A stretch of 64,000 bases of DNA from an uncultured Porphyromonadaceae bacterium (GTDB lineage Bacteria > Bacteroidota > Bacteroidia > Bacteroidales > Muribaculaceae), in contig UQGP01000001.1 in assembly GCA_900540625.1 (NCBI GenBank), positions 192,301 through 256,300 on the forward strand. Direction: 5' to 3'. A program made the translations under genes and the position numbers. The notes beneath the pieces were generated by a model. The model searched no databases, was not told where the DNA came from, and saw only the letters and a list, made by a program, of their open reading frames with translations. Positions 35,709-43,657 of the stretch are shown piece by piece (position 1 is the first letter of the stretch; each line of letters starts with the position of its first letter).

Positions 35709-36979
35709 TGCCCCTACGACACATATTTGCGGCCTTAATGGCCCTGACGGCACTCGCGGGAGCCGCCGCCGTGCCCGAGCACACGCATACAGCCGTATTC
35801 AACGAGGCGGTGCGCACTTTGCGCGTCGGCACCCTCGGAGGACCGCGCGGTCAGACCGGTATTCCGGTAACCATATTGGACAACGGAGGATTTGTCATCA
35901 GTTTCGACCATCTGTCCGAGGACCGCGAGTACCTGCGCTATTCGCTGACGCACTGCAACGCTGACTGGACGCCCGACCAACTGTCTTACGTCGAGTACCT
36001 TGACGGCTTCAACGAGGGCACCATCGACGACTACGACTTCTCACGTGCCACCACGGTGCACTACGTCCATTACCGGCTCACGCTGCCCAACGAGCAAGTG
36101 CGCCCCACCATCTCGGGCAACTACCTGCTCCGCGTCTATCCGGAGAGCGACCCGGAGGACATTTGGTTGCAATGTCGCCTGGCCATTAGCGAAGGCTCGG
36201 CCGTCTTAGGCGCCGAAATCACCTCACGCACGGACGTGGACTACAATCGTGCACACCAGCAGTTGTCCGTCAACGCCAATGTGCACGGAGCAGCCGTCGC
36301 GGACTCCTACAACGATCTCACCCTGGTCATCGAGCAAAACGGTCGTACCGACGATGTGCGCACGCTGCGTCACCCCCTGCGCGTATCGGGCGACAATATC
36401 TACTATGAGCATACGCCGGAGCTGATATTCAAAGCCGGCAACGAGTACCGACGTTTCGAGACAATATCGACGCAATTTGCCGGGATGAATGTGGACGAGG
36501 TGGCTTATGCCGCCCCCTACTACCGCATGGTGCTGATGACGGATAAGCCGCGCTCGGCCGACAGCTATCACTACGATGAGACACTCGGTGGCGGATATAT
36601 CGTGCGCGAATACAACAGCGATGACGACAGCGACGTGGCCGCCGACTACGCCGTGGTATACTTCACCCTGGATATGCCGCAAATGCCGGGTATGGACATA
36701 TACATCGACGGGGATATGGCGCAACGCCGCTTTTCGGACGAGGCTCGTGTAGGATACGATGACGCCACGGGGCGATATGTCAAGGCGATGCTGCTCAAGC
36801 AAGGCGCCTATTCGTACCAATACTTAGCCGTGCCCGACGGAACGCGCACGGGGCGCACCGACATCGTCGAGGGCGACAAGTACGAGACACGCAACACCTA
36901 CCGTATGAGGCTGTACAACCGCCGTCCGGGCGCACGTTACGATGCCTTGGTGGGCGCGGCCGAAATCACATTGCGCTGA
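35702..36979 (+). CDS. Type IX secretion system plug protein (DUF5103)
   Basis: A 425-residue secreted protein with a signal peptide (ending near LAGAAAVPE). The pattern GxPVTILDNGGFVISFDHLSEDREYLRYSLTHCNADW, then LPNEQVRPTISGNYLLRVYP, is typical of DUF5103, now known as the plug that gates the SprA translocon of T9SS. It supports a working T9SS in this organism. It starts within the ung stop region (7-bp overlap), so the two are probably co-transcribed; DUF3109 follows 46 bp later. Confidence 0.9.
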   Translation: MVMPLRHIFAALMALTALAGAAAVPEHTHTAVFNEAVRTLRVGTLGGPRGQTGIPVTILDNGGFVISFDHLSEDREYLRYSLTHCNADWTPDQLSYVEYLDGFNEGTIDDYDFSRATTVHYVHYRLTLPNEQVRPTISGNYLLRVYPESDPEDIWLQCRLAISEGSAVLGAEITSRTDVDYNRAHQQLSVNANVHGAAVADSYNDLTLVIEQNGRTDDVRTLRHPLRVSGDNIYYEHTPELIFKAGNEYRRFETISTQFAGMNVDEVAYAAPYYRMVLMTDKPRSADSYHYDETLGGGYIVREYNSDDDSDVAADYAVVYFTLDMPQMPGMDIYIDGDMAQRRFSDEARVGYDDATGRYVKAMLLKQGAYSYQYLAVPDGTRTGRTDIVEGDKYETRNTYRMRLYNRRPGARYDALVGAAEITLR

Positions 36980-37025
36980 CACCGACAATAGTACACAAAT
37001 GAGCTACACCACAGAAGAAACGACA

Positions 37026-37619
37026 ATGCTTCAGATACAGAATACATTGGTATCGCTGGACCTTATCGAGCGGTATTTTTGCTGCGACTTGGACCAATGT
37101 CTGGGCCAATGCTGCATAGACGGCGATGCGGGCGCTCCGGTCACCGAAGATGAGTGCCGACAGATAGCCGAGGCGCTACCGACATTTATTGACGACCTGC
37201 TGCCTGCCGCACGGCGGCGCATCGACGAATGCGGCATCAGCTACATAGACGAGGAGGGCGACCTGGTCACCCAGATTGTAGATAACGCCAACTGCGTATT
37301 CACCACCTACGACAAGGGAGGCAAGTGCCTGTGCGCCATCGAAAAGGCTTATCGCGAAGGACGATGCTCCATACGCAAGCCCATGTCATGTTATCTCTAC
37401 CCGGTACGTCTGTCCGAATACCCGGATTTCACGGCAATCAATCTGCACCGCTGGAAAATATGCAAATGTGCCGAAGTCCTCGGACGCCGCATCGGCCTGC
37501 GGGCTTACAAGTTTCTGAAAGAGCCGTTGACAGCCCGCTTCGGCAAAGACTGGTACGACGAATTGTGTCTGGCCGCCGAAGCATACATCGAGCAATACGG
37601 CGGCGACAACGCCGAATAA
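37026..37619 (+). CDS. DUF3109 cysteine-rich protein
   Basis: About 197 residues. Many cysteines in clusters: CCDLDQCLGQCCIDGDAGAP near the start, KCLC, a CYLYP motif and KICKC. This is the DUF3109/YkgJ-like pattern expected to bind zinc or an iron-sulfur cluster. Relatives usually open M(I/L)QIxNTLVSLD, so ATG 37026 is preferred; ATG 36999 (MSYTTEETTM) would add nine residues. The exact function is unknown. It converges on the aspartate kinase gene. Confidence 0.85.
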   Translation: MLQIQNTLVSLDLIERYFCCDLDQCLGQCCIDGDAGAPVTEDECRQIAEALPTFIDDLLPAARRRIDECGISYIDEEGDLVTQIVDNANCVFTTYDKGGKCLCAIEKAYREGRCSIRKPMSCYLYPVRLSEYPDFTAINLHRWKICKCAEVLGRRIGLRAYKFLKEPLTARFGKDWYDELCLAAEAYIEQYGGDNAE

Positions 37620-37627
37620 CGCACTGA

Positions 37628-37684
37628 CTATAATAGCCGATACGGCTGTTATAGCTATTATAGCCGGTATGGCTGATATGGCTA
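37628..37684. repeat. AT-rich degenerate repeat between convergent genes, copy 2
   Basis: Contains TTATAGCTATTATAGC (37649-37664), then GGTATGGCTGATA, matching the copy at 17792-17830 apart from 8 bp missing here, plus small inverted pairs such as AGCCGATACGGCT. It again lies between two convergent stop codons (DUF3109 and aspartate kinase). Confidence 0.65.
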
Positions 37685-39001
37685 TCAGCCGAACAAAGCG
37701 CGGCTCAAGCGATTGAGAGCCTCGACCTTGTCTTGGCGACGTACAAGCATGGAGACATTGTAGTTGCTGCCGCCATAGCTGATCATGCGAACCGGAATGT
37801 CCGAAAGAGCCGAAACGGCCTTGGCTTCGAATCCGGTATTATGCCACTCGAGGTCGCCCACGACGCATATAATCACCATGTCGCGGTCTATGGTGACCGT
37901 CCCGAATTTCTTAAGGTCATCCACAATGGCAGCCAGGTGCTTTTCGTCGTCTATGGTGACGGTCACGCCCACCTCGCTGGTAGCCATCATATCGATGCTT
38001 GTGCGATAGTTTTCGAAAGTCTCGAAGACCTTGTGCAAAAAGCCATAGGCCAACAACATTCGCCCGCTCTTGATTTTTATGGCTATGATGTTGTCCTTGG
38101 CTGCCACAGCCTTGATGCTACGCGTAGACGGCATATTGTGTATCAGCGTGCCGGGACGCTGCGGCTCCATGGTATTGAGCAGACGCACGGGAATATTATT
38201 CAGACGGGCAGGCAGGACGCAGGATGGATGCAGTATTTTGGCTCCGAAATAAGCCAATTCGGCGGCTTCCTCAAAATGCAATTCGCTCACCGGCGACGTC
38301 CCCTGTACATAGCGGGGGTCGTTGTTGTGCATCCCATCGATGTCCGTCCAAATCTCGATTTCCTCGGCACCAAGGACTGCGCCCAACAGCGAGGCGGTGT
38401 AGTCGCTGCCTCCGCGTTGCAGGTTGTCTACATGTCCGGCGGCGTTGCGACAGATGTAGCCCTGTGTCAGGTAGAGGTCGGCGCCGGGATTGACTTCCAT
38501 CAGGCGGCGCAGGTGACTGCTTATGTATTTCATATCCGGCTCACCTCCGGCATCGGTACGCATGTATTCCAAGGCCGGCAGCAGTACCGAGTTTACGCCG
38601 CACATGTGCAAGTATGTGTTCATCAGCGCCGTGGACATCAGCTCGCCTTGGGCCAAGATTTCTTTTTCGCTCTCGTCGGAATAGTCCTCATTGGTGAGCG
38701 AGCGTACATATCCCAAGCAAGCGTCTATGGCCTCAGTGGCGACTCGTCGTGCTTCGGCATTGTCCACGAAGAGGCCGGCGATGACATCGTTATATTTGCC
38801 GTGAAGCACATTCAGCGTTTCGAGTGCACCGGGCTGATTGCCTTTCTGCAAGTATTCAGCTATCTCGACAAGAGTATTTGTCGTACCGGACATAGCGGAT
38901 AACACCACCATATTGCATCCGCGCGAACTTATCAAGTCGGCGACGTGGCGCATACGCTCGGCGCTGCCCACGCTTGTTCCTCCAAATTTCAGTATCTTCA
39001 T
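37685..39001 (-). CDS. lysC: Aspartate kinase (monofunctional)
   Basis: A 438-residue enzyme making aspartyl phosphate, the first step to lysine, threonine and methionine. It begins MKILKFGGTSVGSAERM. The kinase core has LQRGGSDYTASLLGAVL and EIWTDIDGMHNNDPR. Two C-terminal ACT-like regulatory domains contain TSEVGVTVTIDD and MISYGGSNYNVSML. No homoserine dehydrogenase part is fused. ATG 39001 is chosen from the conserved MKILKFGGTS opening; the frame stays open further upstream, but that part would cross the -7 element. Confidence 0.94.
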   Translation of the reverse strand: MKILKFGGTSVGSAERMRHVADLISSRGCNMVVLSAMSGTTNTLVEIAEYLQKGNQPGALETLNVLHGKYNDVIAGLFVDNAEARRVATEAIDACLGYVRSLTNEDYSDESEKEILAQGELMSTALMNTYLHMCGVNSVLLPALEYMRTDAGGEPDMKYISSHLRRLMEVNPGADLYLTQGYICRNAAGHVDNLQRGGSDYTASLLGAVLGAEEIEIWTDIDGMHNNDPRYVQGTSPVSELHFEEAAELAYFGAKILHPSCVLPARLNNIPVRLLNTMEPQRPGTLIHNMPSTRSIKAVAAKDNIIAIKIKSGRMLLAYGFLHKVFETFENYRTSIDMMATSEVGVTVTIDDEKHLAAIVDDLKKFGTVTIDRDMVIICVVGDLEWHNTGFEAKAVSALSDIPVRMISYGGSNYNVSMLVRRQDKVEALNRLSRALFG

Positions 39002-39100
39002 CGTTCTGTTTTCTCCTATGTATTGGCACGTAGTCTCACGTGCCGGATTACTGCGCTGTCGGGTCGGAGCGGACAGCTCGACCTTCGCAAAAAAACTTCT

Positions 39101-39109
39101 GCAAAGGTA
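39101..39109 (-). promoter_or_regulatory. -7 element for lysC
   Basis: The minus strand reads TACCTTTGC, a perfect -7 element about 100 bp before the start codon. The -33 position is weak. Confidence 0.5.
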
Positions 39110-39261
39110 CACACTTCCACCGACATAGCGCATCAATACGCGGCACAAAATGACACTCGACACGGCCCATGGAAAGCTCTTTTGCGGTATCGACAAAAAT
39201 GGTCGACGCTATTCGGGCGTAAAATCGGTGCACGATGCAGGCCGCCACACTTGGGCGCGGA

Positions 39262-39301
39262 CAAAAAAAGCCGACCGGAGGTCGTTGCGCTCCGGTCGGC
39301 T
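39262..39301 (-). terminator. Intrinsic terminator of the C39/ricin protein gene
   Basis: On the minus strand, perfect 12-bp arms AGCCGACCGGAG/CTCCGGTCGGCT around a 9-nt loop are followed by TTTTTTT. Confidence 0.92.
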
Positions 39302-39325
39302 AAGTATTGAGTATGTCTCAGGTGT

Positions 39326-42300
39326 TTACTTCACAAACGCCTTCTTAACATCCTTGGTTCCATCGTTATAGATGGTGACAATGAGGTTGAATCCTTCGTA
39401 CGGCTTTTCGCTGAGGCGGCCGTTGACATCGTAGTACTCGACCTTCTCGACACCCTTGCCTACGACAGGTGAGTCGATGCCGGAGAGGCTACCGGATTCT
39501 ACGTCGGTGAATACCCAGCGCTGAGCCTTCGAGCCGTTGCCTTCATAGCCCTGGATGCCCGAACCATCGGCGATTGTGCCGTTGATCACGTCAAGGAAGA
39601 GTCCGTTCTTATGAATGATATAGAATTCCTTGTCTCCGGCTTCTCGGATTATCCATTGCTGGGCATCGTTTGTGGCTGCGGAGTTTTCGTACTGTTGCAC
39701 CTTGCAGTTGTTGTCGATACCGGCGTTCTGCATATCAAGTGCCTTGTCCGAATGTACGGCCACGATGGAATAATAACCGTCGCCGAGGTAGCTGATGCGC
39801 CACTTTTGGCTGTCGTCACCGTTAGCCTTGCTCAATTTCACATTCGCGCTATTGTCTGTCGAGGCTTGGTCTACGTCCAGCACAAGGTTTCTATTTGACG
39901 AATTGCGGATTTGGTATATGCCGTCGTAGAGAGACTGCCCGCCATCGACAGCCACAAATTTGAACTTCTGGGCATCACTCGAGTTGCCTGTCCAGCCGTT
40001 GATATTGGTGCCATCGACGAATACGCCGTTGTTGACATCGGCAAATCTACCGCACTTGTTGATGATGTAGAAATTACCGGCACCGGCATCGCGCAGTATC
40101 CATTCGGAGGCGTCATCACCTTCCGTAAACATATGCTGCTGGATATTCGGACTGCCCTTGTATTCCTTGCCGTAAAGGTTGAGTGCCATATCGCTGTGCT
40201 TGGCTGTGAGCGAGTAATACCCGTTGCCGAGGTACTTGACACTCCACTTCTGGTTATCCTCGCCGGTGATGCGCTGCAATTGGACATTAGCGCTGTTGGA
40301 TGTGGAAGCGTCTTGGACGCCGACACCATATCGGAAGTCCTTGGCCAGACGTATCTGATAGTCGCCGTCAGGTATAGACTGACCGCCGTTGACCGCTATA
40401 AATATCCATTTCTGGGCATCGCTTTGGTTGCCGGAATGTCCCTGGACGTTGACGCCGTCGGCCATAATGCCGTTGGTGACATCCATATAGAGGCCGTTGC
40501 TGTTGACGATAAAGTACGTCCCGTCAGCGGTGCTCCGGAGAGCCCAGTTCTGAACGTCCGTTCCGTCGATAGAATACTGCTGGACGTTGGTTCCGGAAGC
40601 CGAACCGGCTTTGTAGAGGTCCAGATTCTTGCCCGAATGCAGAGCTTGCAGATGGTAGTATCCGTCGCTGTAAGTCACATTAAACTGCTGGTTCATGCGG
40701 CCCGAATACTCCGTTATTATTACGTTGGCCTCGTCTGCAGTAGAGGCATTGGCTACGTCAAGACCGTAATTTACATTGCTGTAGCAGGCGATACGGTATA
40801 CGCCATCGGGCAGCCTGTCCGGGTTATTGCTCTTGACGGGAACCTCGATTTCGCCGGCGGATTCGCTTGTCGTATTGCCCAGGTCGTCTTCGGCGTAGAT
40901 ATGGGTCATATAGACGCCGGTTTCGCCGTTGTGGTTGGAGGTCCGGATGTCGCAGGTGGCGGTATTGCCATCGACGGTCGCCTCATACCATTTGATATCA
41001 TCCTGATCGTTGGCTATGCTCCACGTAGGCATCTTTACGGATACCACTTTTTCGTTGTCTGTAACCGTGCAAGTCACTGTATAGCCCGAGCTGGTGAGGT
41101 TTGTAATCTTGATGTTGCTGATTACCGGCGGTTCTTTGTCTACATCTACGGTGGTGAATACCCATTTCTGGGCCGCAGTGCGGTTGCCACACCAGCCGGC
41201 GACGTTTGTGCCGTTGGCAATTGTACCGTTTTCTACGTCAAGGAAGAGGCCGTTCTTATTGATTATGTAGTAAGCGCCATCGCCGGTTTCCTTGATTATC
41301 CACTGCTGTGCATTATTTGTAGCCGCGGTGTTGTCGTACTGCTGCACGTTGCAGCCGTTGTCGATGCCTCCTCCATACATATCAAGGGCTTTGCGCGAAT
41401 GGGCGGCTGCCATCGAATAATAGCCGTTGCCGAGGTACTTGACATTCCATTTCTGGTTGTTGCCCGTGCCTATGGTCCACAGATGGACATTTGCGCTGTT
41501 TTCCTTGGACACGGTTTCCACGTCAATGCCGAAGTTGTTGTCCTTGGCGCTGCGGATGTTGTAGTAGCCGTCCTTGATGGTCTGCGTGCCGTTTACAGCA
41601 ACAAATTTCCATTTCTGTGCATCACTCGAATTGCCGCACCAGCCGCCGATATTTGTACCATTGGCAACCTTGGCGCTATATATGTCGAGGAATAGGCCTC
41701 TCTTGTTCACAATATAGAAGCTTCCGTCGCCGGCATCTTTGAGCATCCACATGGAAGCCTCGTCGTTGTCGGTGAACGGATGCTGTTGGGCGTTGGCGTA
41801 ACCCTTGTACGGGCCTCCGCTAAGATTGAGGGCCATATCGCTGTGCTTCAGGCGTATGGAGTAATATCCATTGCCCAAGTACTTCACGTTCCACTTGTGG
41901 TGGGCCGAATTGTCAAGCGTCCACAGGTGTATATTGCTGCCGGACGAGGATGTACCTGTCGCCTCAACAACACCGTACCCGAAGCTCGAGGCCAAATGTA
42001 TCTGATAGTCACCATCCGGTATCGACTGCTTTCCGTCGACAGCTATGAAGAACCACTTCTGGGCGTTGCTCTTGTTGCCGCTATATCCCTGGACATTGGT
42101 GCTATTGGAGACTATACCGTCTTTTACATCCATATAAAGGCCGTTGTTGTTGACGATATAGAAAGCACCCTCGCCGGCTTCTTCGAGTACCCAATTTTGG
42201 ACATCCGTCCCGTCTATGGCGTACTGCTGGACATTGGTCCCCGGAGCCGAAGCGCCCCTATAAAGGTCCAAATTCTTACCGGAGTGTACAGCCTGAATAT

Positions 42301-43099
42301 TATAATGGTCACCGGCAAAGGTTACATTAAACTGCTGTTGCTTAGCCCCGGAGTATTCCCAAATGTGCACATTTGCCTCGTCGGCGGTAGACCCTCCGGC
42401 TATGTCAAGGCCGTATGTCGGATTGTCGTAGCATGCAATACGGTAAGTTCCGTTGGGAAGGTTCTGCTTTTCCTGTGTAATGGAAGGTGTGGTGTAACTT
42501 GCGTTAGCGGGCACGTTGTAAGACGCCACGTACCAGTAACTGGTCACGCGGGCCAACACCGTATTTTGATTGTAACCGCAATATTGGCCTTGTAAAGTAT
42601 TGGACAAGGGACGGCGGCCGAAGTAAGCGGCACATGATGAGTCGCCGCTATACACGATGCCGTTCTCTATATCGGTTATCCATTGGGCATGAGGGATACT
42701 GGTGACATATATGCACACGCCCTCCGGGTGAGCATCCAAAATGCCCTGTAACTGCGCTACGGTCAAGCCGTTGACATAGGCTTGATTGACTGTGAAAGAG
42801 CAGTTGCCGAAAGTAGCCGAATAATTGGATCGCTGACCGGCACCGTTGATCCAGCCATAAGGCATGAGCGAAGCTTCGGTAATCGCAGTCCAGTTACTGT
42901 TGTTGCTCAGGTAAGTACGCGCACGTAGCATCATCGCATTTGACACAAGCGTACAGGTCACATCCGACTGTTGAGTCAGATACAGGTCGTTAGGGTAAGG
43001 CACTCCCGCACTTGCCTTAGGCGGTGCATAAAGCCCTATGACGACCAAAACTGCGGAGAGTACCGTCCGTACCCTCCTCGTAATTAGGTTTGGTTTCAT
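39326..43099 (-). CDS. Secreted C39-like peptidase with six ricin-type trefoils, a GBS_Bsp-like repeat and a T9SS domain
   Basis: A 1257-residue exported protein. After the signal peptide (to about residue 31) comes a papain-fold C39-like domain (about 35-200): YLTQQSDVTCTLVSNAMMLR gives Gln43/Gln44 and Cys49, and PHAQWITDIENGIVYSGDSS gives His137 and Asp153. Three ricin-type beta-trefoil modules follow (about 214-655), recognised by HSGKNLDLY, GTNVQQY, NGLYMDV and AQKW repeats. Then a GBS_Bsp-like repeat (about 660-765; TWSIANDQDDIKWYEA), three more trefoils and a C-terminal sorting domain. It may bind glycans and cut peptides or amides at the cell surface; substrate is unknown. A -7 element lies about 190 bp upstream, and a terminator follows. 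Confidence 0.82.
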   Translation of the reverse strand: MKPNLITRRVRTVLSAVLVVIGLYAPPKASAGVPYPNDLYLTQQSDVTCTLVSNAMMLRARTYLSNNSNWTAITEASLMPYGWINGAGQRSNYSATFGNCSFTVNQAYVNGLTVAQLQGILDAHPEGVCIYVTSIPHAQWITDIENGIVYSGDSSCAAYFGRRPLSNTLQGQYCGYNQNTVLARVTSYWYVASYNVPANASYTTPSITQEKQNLPNGTYRIACYDNPTYGLDIAGGSTADEANVHIWEYSGAKQQQFNVTFAGDHYNIQAVHSGKNLDLYRGASAPGTNVQQYAIDGTDVQNWVLEEAGEGAFYIVNNNGLYMDVKDGIVSNSTNVQGYSGNKSNAQKWFFIAVDGKQSIPDGDYQIHLASSFGYGVVEATGTSSSGSNIHLWTLDNSAHHKWNVKYLGNGYYSIRLKHSDMALNLSGGPYKGYANAQQHPFTDNDEASMWMLKDAGDGSFYIVNKRGLFLDIYSAKVANGTNIGGWCGNSSDAQKWKFVAVNGTQTIKDGYYNIRSAKDNNFGIDVETVSKENSANVHLWTIGTGNNQKWNVKYLGNGYYSMAAAHSRKALDMYGGGIDNGCNVQQYDNTAATNNAQQWIIKETGDGAYYIINKNGLFLDVENGTIANGTNVAGWCGNRTAAQKWVFTTVDVDKEPPVISNIKITNLTSSGYTVTCTVTDNEKVVSVKMPTWSIANDQDDIKWYEATVDGNTATCDIRTSNHNGETGVYMTHIYAEDDLGNTTSESAGEIEVPVKSNNPDRLPDGVYRIACYSNVNYGLDVANASTADEANVIITEYSGRMNQQFNVTYSDGYYHLQALHSGKNLDLYKAGSASGTNVQQYSIDGTDVQNWALRSTADGTYFIVNSNGLYMDVTNGIMADGVNVQGHSGNQSDAQKWIFIAVNGGQSIPDGDYQIRLAKDFRYGVGVQDASTSNSANVQLQRITGEDNQKWSVKYLGNGYYSLTAKHSDMALNLYGKEYKGSPNIQQHMFTEGDDASEWILRDAGAGNFYIINKCGRFADVNNGVFVDGTNINGWTGNSSDAQKFKFVAVDGGQSLYDGIYQIRNSSNRNLVLDVDQASTDNSANVKLSKANGDDSQKWRISYLGDGYYSIVAVHSDKALDMQNAGIDNNCKVQQYENSAATNDAQQWIIREAGDKEFYIIHKNGLFLDVINGTIADGSGIQGYEGNGSKAQRWVFTDVESGSLSGIDSPVVGKGVEKVEYYDVNGRLSEKPYEGFNLIVTIYNDGTKDVKKAFVK

Positions 43100-43285
43100 T
43101 ATTTCAATTAATTGATAGGTTGAAATGCAACTTTAAGTGATGTCAAGATGCATGTGTTCCATGCTATCTTGATTTAAGGTTTCCAAATGCCGCCGCAACA
43201 CAAGTTTCCCACTTGTCAGGCAGTGCCGTAGCTCGGTATCATGGCTGAAATCCACGGTCGCCGCGGAGAGCATTTGGAAGCAAAC

Positions 43286-43294
43286 GCAAAATTA
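43286..43294 (-). promoter_or_regulatory. -7 element for the C39/ricin gene
   Basis: The minus strand reads TAATTTTGC, a perfect TANNTTTGC; the leader would be about 180 nt. Confidence 0.5.
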
Positions 43295-43579
43295 CAAATA
43301 ATTCCTGACAATATGCTCTTAAACAGCTGAAAAATTCGGATTTTCATCACTTTTTCTGTTTTTTTGCTTATAGTCCCTATTCCCATTTCCCCCCCCCGAA
43401 CAAGACTCCCATCTGCCGTTTTAGATTTCCCGAGGCCCGCTCTCCCCCACACAAATTCCGAAGGCCGCAACCGAGCGTGCCCCGCAACCGAGCGAGCACT
43501 TCTCCCTCGAAACGCCACACTTACATAGCCCATAAGCAATTTTGACGATCAATCGAACAAATGCCTTATTTATAAGTAA

Positions 43580-43612
43580 ATAGGGGCATGCACTTGCAGT
43601 GCACGCCCCTAT
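43580..43612 (-). terminator. Palindrome at the end of the SusCD operon
   Basis: ATAGGGGC-A-TGCACT pairs with AGTGCA-C-GCCCCTAT around a TGC loop. On the minus strand a T-rich stretch (TTTACTTAT) follows, so it can end the SusCD transcript. The outer GGGGC/GCCCC arms resemble the element at 14638-14669. Confidence 0.65.
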
Positions 43613-43657
43613 CGCGTTTAGGTTATATCCTTGAATATAAACCTTAGAGGTCTATCA

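Larger units (their letters stand above)
39002..39325. other. Intergenic region upstream of lysC
   Basis: No gene seen. It contains the lysC -7 element (39101-39109) and the terminator of the C39/ricin gene (39262-39301); the rest shows nothing recognisable. Confidence 0.5.
43100..43657. other. Intergenic region between the C39/ricin and SusD genes
   Basis: About 560 bases without a credible gene; a GC-rich minus-strand frame at 43216-43539 has no family features. The left part is the leader of the C39/ricin gene with its -7 element (43286-43294). Near the right end is the palindrome at 43580-43612, in terminator position for the SusCD operon. Confidence 0.5.

Noticed and set aside
39911..41695. 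A 594-codon plus-strand open frame opposite the C39/ricin gene
   Set aside because: It lies wholly antisense to a gene with clear repeated domains; the frame is open because of the biased codons of the repeats, and the translation has no family features.
43216..43539. Possible 107-residue minus-strand protein upstream of the C39/ricin gene
   Set aside because: It crosses the -7 element and leader of that gene and has no recognisable domain.
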